Assembly: GCA_947253195.1 (NCBI GenBank)
Contig: CAMXXM010000098.1
Coordinates: 1 to 5,821 of the forward strand
DNA: 5,821 bases
Direction of reading: 5' to 3'
From: an uncultured Porphyromonas sp.
GTDB lineage: Bacteria; Bacteroidota; Bacteroidia; Bacteroidales; Porphyromonadaceae
Shown: positions 1 to 5,821 of the stretch, in pieces
How the letters are laid out: every line of letters starts with the position of its first letter
Position numbering within the stretch: position 1 is the first letter of the stretch
Position numbers and translations under genes: made by a program
Notes under the pieces: model-generated
Database searches by the model: none
What the model was told of the DNA's origin: nothing
Seen by the model: the letters and a program-made list of their open reading frames with translations, nothing else

Positions 1-1057
1 AGTCCTTTCCCTCGATGTAGAGCTTGCCGGCCTCCTTGACCGCCGGCTCGCTCCTGAGGGCGATGAAGTCGTCGTACTTTATCACCTCGGCGCAGATAAA
101 TCCGCGCTCAAAGTCGGAGTGGATCACGCCCGCCGCCTGCGGGGCCTTGCTCCCCCTCGGGTAGGTCCAGGCGCGCACCTCCTTCTTCCCCTCCGTGAAG
201 TAGGTCTCCAGCCCCAGCAGCGCATAGGCGGTCCGGATCAGGCGCGAGACGCCGCTATCCGAGAGCCCTGCCGCCTCGAGGAACTCCTGTCGCTCCTCGT
301 AGGTGTCCAGCTCAGCGATGTCCGCCTCCATCTGAGCCGCCATCACCATCACCTGCGCCTCCTCGTCCTTCACCTCCTCACGCACAGCATCGACGTAGGC
401 ATTGCCACTCACGGCATCGTCGTCGGTGACGTTGCAGACGTAGAGGACCGGCTTGGCGGTGAGGAGGAAGAGCTCACGGAAGCACTTCCCCTCCTCGCTG
501 TCGGGGTCGATGTCGAGGGTGCGGGCGTTTTTCCCCGCCTCGAGGATCGGCTTGACCTGCTTGAGGACGCTCAGCATCGCCTTGGCGTGCGGGTCGCCAC
601 CGGAGGCTGTGTGCTCCGCCTTCTTCCACCGGCCCTCGATCGTCTCGAGGTCCTTGAGCTGCAGCTCGGTGTCGACCACCTCCTTGTCCCTCACCGGGTC
701 GATCGTCCCATCGACATGCACGATATTGGGGTCCTCAAAGCAGCGAAGCACGTGGATGATCGCATCGGTCTCTCGGATATTGGCGAGGAATTGGTTGCCC
801 AGCCCCTCACCCTTGCTGGCACCGCGCACAAGCCCGGCGATGTCTACGATCTCCACCGTCGTCGGGACGATGCGCTCCGGGTCGACGATGTCAGCGAGGG
901 CATTGAGCCGCTTATCCGGCACGGTGATCGTGCCGAGGTTGGGCTCAATGGTGCAGAAGGGGAAGTTGGCCGACTGCGCCTTGGCATTGGAGAGCGAATT
1001 GAAGAGAGTGGACTTGCCGACATTGGGCAGCCCGATGATACCGCACTTGAGTGACAT
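1..1057 (-). CDS. ychF: Redox-sensitive ribosome-binding ATPase YchF (OLA1 family), 3' end cut by window
   Basis: This is a translation-factor-related P-loop ATPase of the Obg/YchF group. It is cytoplasmic, binds ribosomes and, by knowledge of the E. coli protein, dampens the oxidative stress response. Read from the ATG at 1057, 352 residues are visible, against about 363 in E. coli, so only a short C-terminal piece is outside the window. Seen directly: Walker A GLPNVGKS at residues 9-16, Cys35 in NFPFCT (the redox-sensitive cysteine in E. coli), the G3-type DIAGL at 72-76, and His114 in IVHVDG (the catalytic histidine in E. coli). A helical hairpin lies at roughly 125-195 and the TGS domain starts near 280 (LETYFT at 283-288). 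The specificity motif, NxxE in the family, reads NVTD at 209-212, a conservative change. The start fits the conserved opening MSLKCGIIGLPNVGKS. The leader has no Shine-Dalgarno sequence. The gene follows lon by 27 bases on the same strand, so an operon is likely. Family identity is secure. Confidence 0.97.
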   Translation of the reverse strand, partial: MSLKCGIIGLPNVGKSTLFNSLSNAKAQSANFPFCTIEPNLGTITVPDKRLNALADIVDPERIVPTTVEIVDIAGLVRGASKGEGLGNQFLANIRETDAIIHVLRCFEDPNIVHVDGTIDPVRDKEVVDTELQLKDLETIEGRWKKAEHTASGGDPHAKAMLSVLKQVKPILEAGKNARTLDIDPDSEEGKCFRELFLLTAKPVLYVCNVTDDDAVSGNAYVDAVREEVKDEEAQVMVMAAQMEADIAELDTYEERQEFLEAAGLSDSGVSRLIRTAYALLGLETYFTEGKKEVRAWTYPRGSKAPQAAGVIHSDFERGFICAEVIKYDDFIALRSEPAVKEAGKLYIEGKD

Positions 1058-1084
1058 GGGTCTTGATTGCTTGATTGGGTGGTG
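1058..1084 (-). other. lon-ychF intergenic gap with tandem 8-bp repeat
   Basis: Only 27 bases separate the lon stop from the ychF start. The gap holds two head-to-tail copies of CTTGATTG (plus strand, 1062-1069 and 1070-1077; CAATCAAG on the coding strand). There is no terminator hairpin, no TAnnTTTG promoter element and no Shine-Dalgarno sequence, so ychF is most simply read through from lon. The duplication could be chance or slippage; nothing shows a function. Confidence 0.6.
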
Positions 1085-3736
1085 TCAGATCTTTTCCGAG
1101 GGAGTGTCGATGGGCGCCTTCAGCTCCATCATCTTGCGCTGCCGCTCACGCGCCTCGGTGACGCGCTTCATCAGGTCGACCGGGTGGTCCACCTGCTTGT
1201 CGGAGAGGGCGGCGTCGATCACCTCGCTGATGTCGCGGACGTAGACGAAGGAGAGGTCCTCGAGGTACTCCGCCTTGATCTCGTCGATGTCCTTCTTATT
1301 CTCCTCACAGAGGATCAGCGTCTTGATGCCGGCGCGCTTGGCGGCAAGGATCTTCTCCTTGATGCCCCCCACAGGGAGCACCTTGCCGCGCAGCGTGATC
1401 TCGCCCGTCATGGCGATGTGGGGCTTGACCTGGCGCTGGGTGAGCGTGGAGATGAGCGAGGTGACGATCGTGATGCCGGCGGAGGGTCCGTCCTTGGGGA
1501 TCGCACCCTCCGGCACGTGGATGTGGAGGTCCCAGTAGTCAAAGAGGTCCGCATCGATGCCGTACAGGTCGGTGTGGCTCTTGACGTACTCAAGGGCGAG
1601 GGTGGCGCTCTCCTTCATCACCGCGCCGAGGTTGCCGGTCATGCTGAGCCGCCCCTGGCGTGAGGGGATGGCGGCACTCTCCACGAGGAGGATCACGCCG
1701 CCGACGCTGGTCCAGGCGAGACCGGTGACGACACCGGCGTACCTATTGCCCTCATACTTCTCCTGCTTGTACTTCTCCGGGCCGAGCAGCTCGGGAAGAT
1801 CGGAGGGGGAGACGGTGACGGGGAAGAAGGTGTGCGCCCGCTCGCGCATCTGGTCCTCCTTGGTGAGACGGATCTCCTTCCCCTCCGCATCAGTACGGGT
1901 CTCGGGGATCTCCCGTGCCTGAGCCTTAGGGCTCTCAGCATGCTCCATCGCCTGCTTGGCGAGCTTGCGGAGGAGCTCACGGATGCGCTTGTCGAGCTGA
2001 CGCACACCGCTCTCGAGGGTATAGTCCTCGATCAGCCGGTCGATGGTCCGCTTGGAGAACTTCACGTCGCCCTTCCTCAGCCCAATCTGGTCGAGCGAAT
2101 TGGGGATCAGATGTCGCTTGGCGATCTCCACCTTCTCCTCCGGGATGTAGCCACTCACCTCGATCATCTCCATACGGTCCCGCAGCGGGCCGGGAATGTC
2201 GCCGACGTTATTTGCCGTGGCGATGAAGAGCGCCCGGCTGAGGTCGTAGTCGAGGTCGAGGTAATTGTCGTGGAAGGTATTATTCTGCTCCGGGTCGAGT
2301 ACCTCGAGGAGGGCGCTGGAGGGGTCACCCTTGTAGTCGTTGGCGAGCTTGTCCACCTCGTCGAGGACGAAGACGGGATTGCCCGAGCCGGCCTTGAGGA
2401 AGCCCTTGATGATCCGTCCCGGCATCGCCCCTATGTAGGTGCGTCGGTGACCGCGGATCTCCGCCTCATCGTGCATACCGCCGAGGGAGATCCGGACATA
2501 CTTCCGCCCGAGAGCGCGGGCGATGCTCTTGCCGAGGGAGGTCTTGCCCACTCCGGGAGGGCCGTAGAGGCAGAGTATCGGTGCGTGGAGGTTGCCCTTG
2601 AGCTTCAGGACCGAGAGATGCTCAAGGATGCGCTCCTTGACCTTCTCAAGGCCGAAGTGGTCCTTGTCGAGGATGCGCTGGGCGGTCTGGATATTGAAGT
2701 TGTCCTTCGTCACCTTATCCCAGGGCAGGTCGAGGATCGTCTGGCAGTACTGCAGCTGGACGCTGTAGTCCGGACTCTGGGTGCTCATGTGCCGCAGCTT
2801 GGCGACCTCCTTGCGGAAGGTCTCGCCCACCTCGGAGGGCCACTTTTTCTTAGCCCCCTTGGCGAGCATCGTCGTGATCTGGTCCTCGTCGTCGTCGGAG
2901 AGCTCCTTGCGGATCTGCTGCATCTGCTGCTGAAGGAAGTAGTCCCTCTGCTGCTTATCCATCTCGCTCCGCGTCTGGAGGCGGATCTTCTGCCGCAGAG
3001 TCTGCAGTTCCGCCATCTGATTGAGGAGCGGGAGGAGGAGGAAGCCGCGCTGCTTCATGTCCGAGGTGAGGAGGAGCAAGACCTTCTGCTCCTGCTCCTC
3101 GGGGAAATTGCCGGCGCTGAAGTTGATGATCACCGTCGGGTCTTGCAGTCGGTGAGCCGATGCGATGAAGGGCTTGGGCACGTCGCCCTTGAAGATCAGG
3201 AGCTGGATCATCACCTCCTTGATCGTCATGGCGAGGGCGCGATACTCCATATCGCTCTCGTCCGGCACCGTCTCGGGGCTGAGGGTGTAGGAGGCCTTGA
3301 CGAAGGGGGTGACGCTCACGAAGTCGCCAAGCCGCACGCGGACCTTACCCTGCATCACGACGGTAAGCATCCCGTCGCCCATATCGGCCACATGCATCAC
3401 CTCAGCGATGACGCCGTAGTCGATCAGGTCCTCGCGAGTCGGCTCCTCGATGGTCGGGTCCTTCTGCGTCGCCACGAGGAGATGCTTATTCTCCGCCGTG
3501 GAGAGATAGTCGAGGAGACGCTTTGACTTATCCCGACCGACGATGAGCGGCATCGCCACGTAGGGGAAGAGCTGGTCTGTGCGCATCGGCAGGAGAGGCA
3601 GCACATCCGGCAGCTCGCGGATGTCCTCCTCAAAGTCCAGTCTCTCGTCATACTCAGGCAGTATCATAGGCATCATCTGTGGTCTCTGCGGAGTGTCGTC
3701 ATCCTCCTCGAGCTCTATATCGTCGATATCAAACAT
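1085..3736 (-). CDS. lon: ATP-dependent serine protease Lon (LonA type)
   Basis: This cytoplasmic AAA+ protease forms a hexamer that unfolds and degrades misfolded and regulatory proteins. The 883-residue reading has the LonA order: an acidic tail (residues 1-14, [13 protein letters not shown]), the N-terminal substrate domain from about 44 (DVLPLLPMR) to about 240, a Gln/Lys-rich helical segment to about 355, the AAA+ module, and the protease domain from about 664. Walker A GPPGVGKT is at 392-399 and Walker B VLDEVDK has Asp459-Glu460. The catalytic dyad is Ser752 in PKDGPSAG and Lys795 in GGIKEK; their 43-residue spacing equals that of E. coli Ser679/Lys722. It is about 100 residues longer than the 784-residue E. 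coli protein, partly from the tail and a charged segment at about 599-636. The frame is open to an ATG at 3802 and another at 3772. The 3736 ATG is preferred because the likely -7 promoter element (3791-3798) lies inside the longer form and the protein then starts with the acidic tail; 3772 cannot be excluded. ychF follows closely. Confidence 0.97.
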   Translation of the reverse strand: MFDIDDIELEEDDDTPQRPQMMPMILPEYDERLDFEEDIRELPDVLPLLPMRTDQLFPYVAMPLIVGRDKSKRLLDYLSTAENKHLLVATQKDPTIEEPTREDLIDYGVIAEVMHVADMGDGMLTVVMQGKVRVRLGDFVSVTPFVKASYTLSPETVPDESDMEYRALAMTIKEVMIQLLIFKGDVPKPFIASAHRLQDPTVIINFSAGNFPEEQEQKVLLLLTSDMKQRGFLLLPLLNQMAELQTLRQKIRLQTRSEMDKQQRDYFLQQQMQQIRKELSDDDEDQITTMLAKGAKKKWPSEVGETFRKEVAKLRHMSTQSPDYSVQLQYCQTILDLPWDKVTKDNFNIQTAQRILDKDHFGLEKVKERILEHLSVLKLKGNLHAPILCLYGPPGVGKTSLGKSIARALGRKYVRISLGGMHDEAEIRGHRRTYIGAMPGRIIKGFLKAGSGNPVFVLDEVDKLANDYKGDPSSALLEVLDPEQNNTFHDNYLDLDYDLSRALFIATANNVGDIPGPLRDRMEMIEVSGYIPEEKVEIAKRHLIPNSLDQIGLRKGDVKFSKRTIDRLIEDYTLESGVRQLDKRIRELLRKLAKQAMEHAESPKAQAREIPETRTDAEGKEIRLTKEDQMRERAHTFFPVTVSPSDLPELLGPEKYKQEKYEGNRYAGVVTGLAWTSVGGVILLVESAAIPSRQGRLSMTGNLGAVMKESATLALEYVKSHTDLYGIDADLFDYWDLHIHVPEGAIPKDGPSAGITIVTSLISTLTQRQVKPHIAMTGEITLRGKVLPVGGIKEKILAAKRAGIKTLILCEENKKDIDEIKAEYLEDLSFVYVRDISEVIDAALSDKQVDHPVDLMKRVTEARERQRKMMELKAPIDTPSEKI

Positions 3737-3790
3737 GCTGATCGTCAGTTCAGTTACGGCATAGCAACACATACCTACGCCAATAGTGTG

Positions 3791-3798
3791 CAAAGGTA
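3791..3798 (-). promoter_or_regulatory. Probable -7 promoter element of lon (TACCTTTG)
   Basis: On the minus strand the octamer TACCTTTG, followed by C, matches the Bacteroidetes primary-sigma -7 consensus TAnnTTTG. Transcription would begin near 3784, leaving a leader of about 48 bases before the lon ATG at 3736. No TTTG or TTG is present at the expected distance upstream, so the -33 half is poor and the promoter may be weak or need help. The leader just before the ATG contains a small inverted repeat, CTGA-N3-TCAG (3738-3748), which is too short to interpret. Confidence 0.55.
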
Positions 3799-3938
3799 CC
3801 AATAATTGACCACAGCCCTACCTCCCTATGAGCTCTAATCGGGGGGATCAGCAGAGTGTCGAAGAGACTGCCCGGACCGCTATCAGTGACTTTCCTCCTC
3901 TCTCGAGGACGGCTTCGGTCGGCTGGCTGTGGTGAGTG
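3799..3938. other. Non-coding spacer between the pspC terminator and lon promoter
   Basis: This is the main part of the 308-base gene-free interval 3737-4044. It is G+C rich for an intergenic stretch. It contains short potential hairpins such as CCTC-TCTC-GAGG (3897-3908) and a UUCG-looped stem in GGCTTCGGTC (3911-3920). Frames through it are short and have no convincing start or family resemblance. I recognise no tRNA, riboswitch or structured RNA here. It may hold upstream control sites for lon, but nothing specific can be named. Confidence 0.4.
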
Positions 3939-3980
3939 AAAAAAGAAGCCCGCCCCTCGATGTCGCATCGGAGAGCGGGC
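3939..3980 (-). terminator. Rho-independent terminator of the padR-pspC unit
   Basis: On the minus strand a GCCCGC arm (3980-3975) and a GCGGGC arm (3953-3948) enclose a second stem, CGATG-N3-CATCG (seen at 3959-3970), with two mismatches and one G-T pair between them. The stem is followed by TTCTTTTTT (3947-3939). It begins 64 bases after the pspC stop. The plus strand has no T tract after the hairpin, so it is a one-way terminator. It isolates the lon promoter from upstream transcription. Confidence 0.88.
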
Positions 3981-4044
3981 GAAGTCTTAAATAGGGTTTG
4001 ACTTATATGAAAAGATAATCGATCTGTGCCTCAGTGTAGAGACT

Positions 4045-5139
4045 TCAGAATATGATGTGCCAGAGGGCGAGTAGGATGATGACCCAGAGGGCGATGCTGA
4101 CGGCCTTGACTGTCGTGCTGCTGTGCTTGCTCCGGAGGATCATCCCTATCGGGATCACTCCGACCACGTAGATCAGCAGAGCTGCGATCGGTAGGGCGGC
4201 GAAACTCATCGCGATGGTGAAGAGGATGCCTGCTGCGGTATTGATGAAGTATTGCCCATCGTGGAAGAAGTCGTACTGGAAGAGATCGCCGTCGGCAAGC
4301 CCGGCGATCACGCCAACCATCGCCACACATATGGCAATGACCATCAGGATGACCCCTGCCCAGAGTAGTCCCTTACGCCAGGCGGGGGAGAGGAAGTCGG
4401 AGGGGCGGGGGAAGGTACTCCTCCGCTCTCCCGGCTCCTTGCCCTCCGCCTCGCTCTTGGTGATCGTCTCGTCGATATTCTGCCAGATCGTCGAGGGGGA
4501 GACCGGCTTGCCGTGGAGCTCCAGCCGCTGTGTCACGGTCTTCGCCCTAGGGACAAAGAGTGCCATTGCCAGGTAGACGAGGATGATCGCAGGTGCGACG
4601 GGGGTGAAGAGTAGGAGGATGAATGTGAGACGGAAGAGCAGGGCGTCCATGCCGAGGTACTCTCCGAGGCCGCCGAGGACACCACCGAGCCAGCGGTCCA
4701 CGGTGGAGCGGTAGTAGATGTGTCGGGGTCGCGGTCCCTCTATGCCGGTCGGTGGGATCGGTGGGGTGGGGATCCTCCTCTGCACGGTCTCGGGGGCAGA
4801 GGTGTCGGTCCGGGTGGTCTCGTCTGCCGGCAGCTCCTCCTCGACCGGCTGCTGCTCCTCTTGCTCCTCTTCGTCAAAGAGGCGATCCAGGGAGCCGACC
4901 CGCTCTATCGTACGGCGGACGGCATCGATGGTGACGGTGGATCCGGGACCCTGCTGCCGGATCTCGTCGGCAAAGAGGTCGGCGATGCGGCTCTCGAAGT
5001 CGGAGACGATCTCCCCGTCGGGGTCCTCGGAGGCATAGTGTGACCGGATGCCCTCGATGTAGGCGTCGAGGGCGTAGTAGGCGTCTTCATCGATCGTGAA
5101 GGAGCGGCCGCCAAGGGTGACTGAAAGGTTCTTTTTCAT
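4045..5139 (-). CDS. PspC-domain inner-membrane protein with a conserved N-terminal cytoplasmic domain
   Basis: This 364-residue protein has three parts. Residues 1-90 form a soluble, mostly helical N-terminal region, opening MKKNLSVTLGGRSFTIDEDA and including DFESRIADLFADEI, of the type that precedes PspC in many Bacteroidetes proteins. A disordered linker follows, very acidic at 89-107 and proline-rich at 122-138 (RIPTPPIPPTG). Residues 141-200 are the PspC domain, with RSTVDRWLGGVLGGLGEYLG then a hydrophobic stretch at about 168-196. More membrane segments lie at about 257-280, 301-332 and 343-363. There is no signal peptide, so the N-terminus is probably cytoplasmic. In proteobacteria PspC senses envelope stress with PspA and PspB; no pspA is in this window, so that role is only suggested. 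The ATG at 5139 lies 30 bases after the padR stop and follows an A7 tract without a Shine-Dalgarno sequence. The strong terminator downstream ends the unit. Domain assignment is firm; the exact function is unknown. Confidence 0.9.
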   Translation of the reverse strand: MKKNLSVTLGGRSFTIDEDAYYALDAYIEGIRSHYASEDPDGEIVSDFESRIADLFADEIRQQGPGSTVTIDAVRRTIERVGSLDRLFDEEEQEEQQPVEEELPADETTRTDTSAPETVQRRIPTPPIPPTGIEGPRPRHIYYRSTVDRWLGGVLGGLGEYLGMDALLFRLTFILLLFTPVAPAIILVYLAMALFVPRAKTVTQRLELHGKPVSPSTIWQNIDETITKSEAEGKEPGERRSTFPRPSDFLSPAWRKGLLWAGVILMVIAICVAMVGVIAGLADGDLFQYDFFHDGQYFINTAAGILFTIAMSFAALPIAALLIYVVGVIPIGMILRSKHSSTTVKAVSIALWVIILLALWHIIF

Positions 5140-5169
5140 GATGCTCTGTTTTTTTGCCCTTATGGTTCT

Positions 5170-5589
5170 CTATTCCTTATCTGTCGGTCGCGCCTCGTCA
5201 ACGGGCTCCTGCATGGGGGCGGGGGTGATCTGCGGACCGTTATTCTCTTGCTTGGCAGCTCGTATGAGGTCGACCTGGGCATTCATCTCAGCCCAGTTCT
5301 GATTGAGCTTATCCAGTATGCTTCGTCCCTTATCCGTAAGGGTGTAGTACTTGCGAGGAGGACCCTGAGTACTCTCCGCCCAGGTGTAGCCAATGATGCC
5401 GGCGCGACGCATCTTGCTCAGGAGAGGGTAGAGTGAGCCCTCCACGATAAGCAGGTCGGCCTCCTTGAGCAGATCGATGATGTCTGCCGAGTAGGCCTGG
5501 CGACTGTCAAGCAGGAGGAGCAGGTAGTACTCCAGGAGCCCTCGTCTCATCTGTGAGCGGAACTTGTCCGCCAAGTCAGTCTTTGCCAT
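5170..5589 (-). CDS. PadR-family transcriptional regulator
   Basis: This is a 139-residue dimeric DNA-binding protein, probably a repressor relieved by a small ligand or stress signal. The winged helix-turn-helix spans about residues 14-88: MRRGLLEYYLLLLL as the first helix, the recognition helix in VEGSLYPLLSKMRRAG (49-64), and the wing ending in GPPRKYYTLTDKG (76-88). A single C-terminal helix (about 89-113) for dimerisation makes it the short PadR-s2 type. The last 26 residues are Pro, Glu and Gln rich and look disordered. The frame is open upstream to an ATG at 5670, but the ATG at 5589 is chosen because family homology begins there and the longer form would run through the promoter. The partner gene for the PspC-domain protein follows 30 bases on. 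PadR regulators next to PspC proteins are common in Bacteroidetes, which supports control of the membrane protein. The ligand cannot be told from sequence. Confidence 0.94.
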   Translation of the reverse strand: MAKTDLADKFRSQMRRGLLEYYLLLLLDSRQAYSADIIDLLKEADLLIVEGSLYPLLSKMRRAGIIGYTWAESTQGPPRKYYTLTDKGRSILDKLNQNWAEMNAQVDLIRAAKQENNGPQITPAPMQEPVDEARPTDKE

Positions 5590-5639
5590 GATGCTCTTAT
5601 TGTAGTTGGTGAAAATGATTCTATCTCTATATTGTACTG

Positions 5640-5671
5640 CAAAGATACGTATAATCTTAGTACCTTGCAAA
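5640..5671 (-). promoter_or_regulatory. Bacteroidetes-type promoter of the padR-pspC unit
   Basis: On the minus strand TTTG (5671-5668) is followed after exactly 20 bases by TATCTTTG (5647-5640) and then C. This matches the Bacteroidetes -33/-7 consensus (TTTG and TAnnTTTG) in both halves and in spacing. Transcription should start near 5633, giving a leader of about 44 bases before the padR ATG at 5589. It is the best promoter in the window. Confidence 0.82.
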
Positions 5672-5680
5672 TGTAAGGTA
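5661..5680. promoter_or_regulatory. Imperfect palindrome over the -33 box, candidate PadR operator
   Basis: TACCTTGCAAATGTAAGGTA has perfect 6-base arms (TACCTT/AAGGTA) around an 8-base centre in which two further pairs match, so 16 of 20 positions are symmetric. It covers the -33 TTTG of the padR promoter. PadR proteins bind such dyads as dimers and often repress their own gene, so autorepression is the natural reading. Binding is inferred from position and symmetry only. Confidence 0.55.
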
Positions 5681-5708
5681 GTACGATGTTGGCGGTGAGA
5701 GTGGAACC

Positions 5709-5731
5709 GGTCGGATGGGTCGGGTGGGTCG
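5709..5731 (+). repeat. G-rich 9-bp tandem repeat, about 2.5 copies
   Basis: The units are GGTCGGATG, GGTCGGGTG and a partial GGTCG. On the plus strand this gives five closely spaced runs of two or three G, enough in principle for a two-layer G-quadruplex. It lies in the divergent region between the padR promoter and the possible plus-strand start at 5809. No function is shown. Confidence 0.65.
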
Positions 5732-5808
5732 AAAATGAGGGAAAAAGCGGATAGACTCGTGGTTTTGGGTGTGGTGTCCTAGAAAAGTACACACATAGAG
5801 GAGCAGAA

Positions 5809-5821
5809 ATGAACAACAAGA
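5809..5821 (+). CDS. Possible start of a divergent gene, cut by window edge
   Basis: ATG at 5809 opens a frame reading Met-Asn-Asn-Lys before the window ends. It is preceded by AGGAG (5799-5803) at a 5-base spacing, which is a Shine-Dalgarno-like leader. The codons are typical of a gene start and the minus strand has no gene here. No -33/-7 promoter pair is evident upstream on the plus strand (TTTG at 5764-5767 has only a poor -7 partner). With four codons the product cannot be identified. Confidence 0.4.

Noticed and set aside
119..1054. 311-codon open frame on the plus strand, opposite ychF
   Set aside because: It is a mirror of the well-conserved ychF frame, with a composition rich in Leu, Arg and Asp and no recognisable domain.
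1832..3526. 564-codon open frame on the plus strand, opposite lon
   Set aside because: The opposite strand encodes Lon with all catalytic residues. The plus-strand product is a low-complexity Leu, Glu and His-rich sequence of the kind created by G+C-rich codon bias.
3888..3898. GGAGGAAAGTC on the minus strand, with GTCCGGGC shortly after, resembling the conserved 5' core of RNase P RNA
   Set aside because: The two pieces are separated where the real core is continuous, the available interval is too short, and the other conserved RNase P segments are missing.
3867..3898. GACTGCCCGGACCGC followed by CAGTGACTTTCC on the plus strand, slightly like parts of a cobalamin riboswitch
   Set aside because: The conserved core strings and order are not present, and no plus-strand gene follows.
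3750..3968. 72-codon minus-strand frame between pspC and lon
   Set aside because: It starts within the terminator hairpin and runs through the lon promoter element. The product resembles nothing and overlaps the lon leader.
4001..4020. TTATCTTTTC on the minus strand downstream of pspC, as a -7 element
   Set aside because: It lacks the final G of TAnnTTTG, has no -33 partner, and lies just before a terminator with no gene to serve.
5764..5795. TTTG with TACACACA 20 bases on, as a plus-strand promoter for the gene at 5809
   Set aside because: The -7 half matches only at TA and lacks the TTTG part, so the promoter is not supported.
5547..5819. 90-codon minus-strand frame upstream of padR
   Set aside because: It crosses the padR promoter, operator dyad and start in another frame. 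Its Pro and Thr repeats come from the G-rich tandem repeat.

Overview
The window looks like chromosomal DNA of a Bacteroidales bacterium, most likely a G+C-rich Porphyromonas or close relative. The protein sequences fit that group. The genes lack Shine-Dalgarno leaders, and the padR-like gene has a Bacteroidetes-type promoter (TTTG, 20-base spacer, TAnnTTTG). The genus is an inference, not proven. Almost everything is on the minus strand, so it reads right to left.

Right to left the layout is as follows. (1) 5809-5821: the possible first codons of a plus-strand gene that leaves the window. (2) 5590-5808: a divergent intergenic region with a G-rich 9-bp tandem repeat, a palindrome and a clear promoter. 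(3) 5170-5589: a PadR-family repressor. (4) 4045-5139: a PspC-domain membrane protein, 30 bases after padR and probably co-transcribed with it. (5) 3939-3980: an intrinsic terminator closing that pair. (6) 3737-3938: an intergenic stretch with a -7 element for lon. (7) 1085-3736: the complete ATP-dependent protease Lon. (8) 1-1057: the ATPase YchF, 27 bases after lon, missing only its extreme C-terminus at the window edge.

Two functional units can be inferred. The padR-pspC pair looks like a small self-regulated envelope module: an approximate palindrome covers the -33 box of its own promoter, which suggests repression by the PadR protein until a signal releases it. The lon-ychF pair joins protein quality control with a translation- and stress-linked ATPase, probably on one transcript.

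No mobile element, CRISPR array, tRNA or rRNA was seen. I found no clearly new multi-gene system. The points most worth checking are the operator-promoter overlap, the three-part PspC protein, a changed residue in the YchF nucleotide-specificity motif and a charged insertion in Lon.
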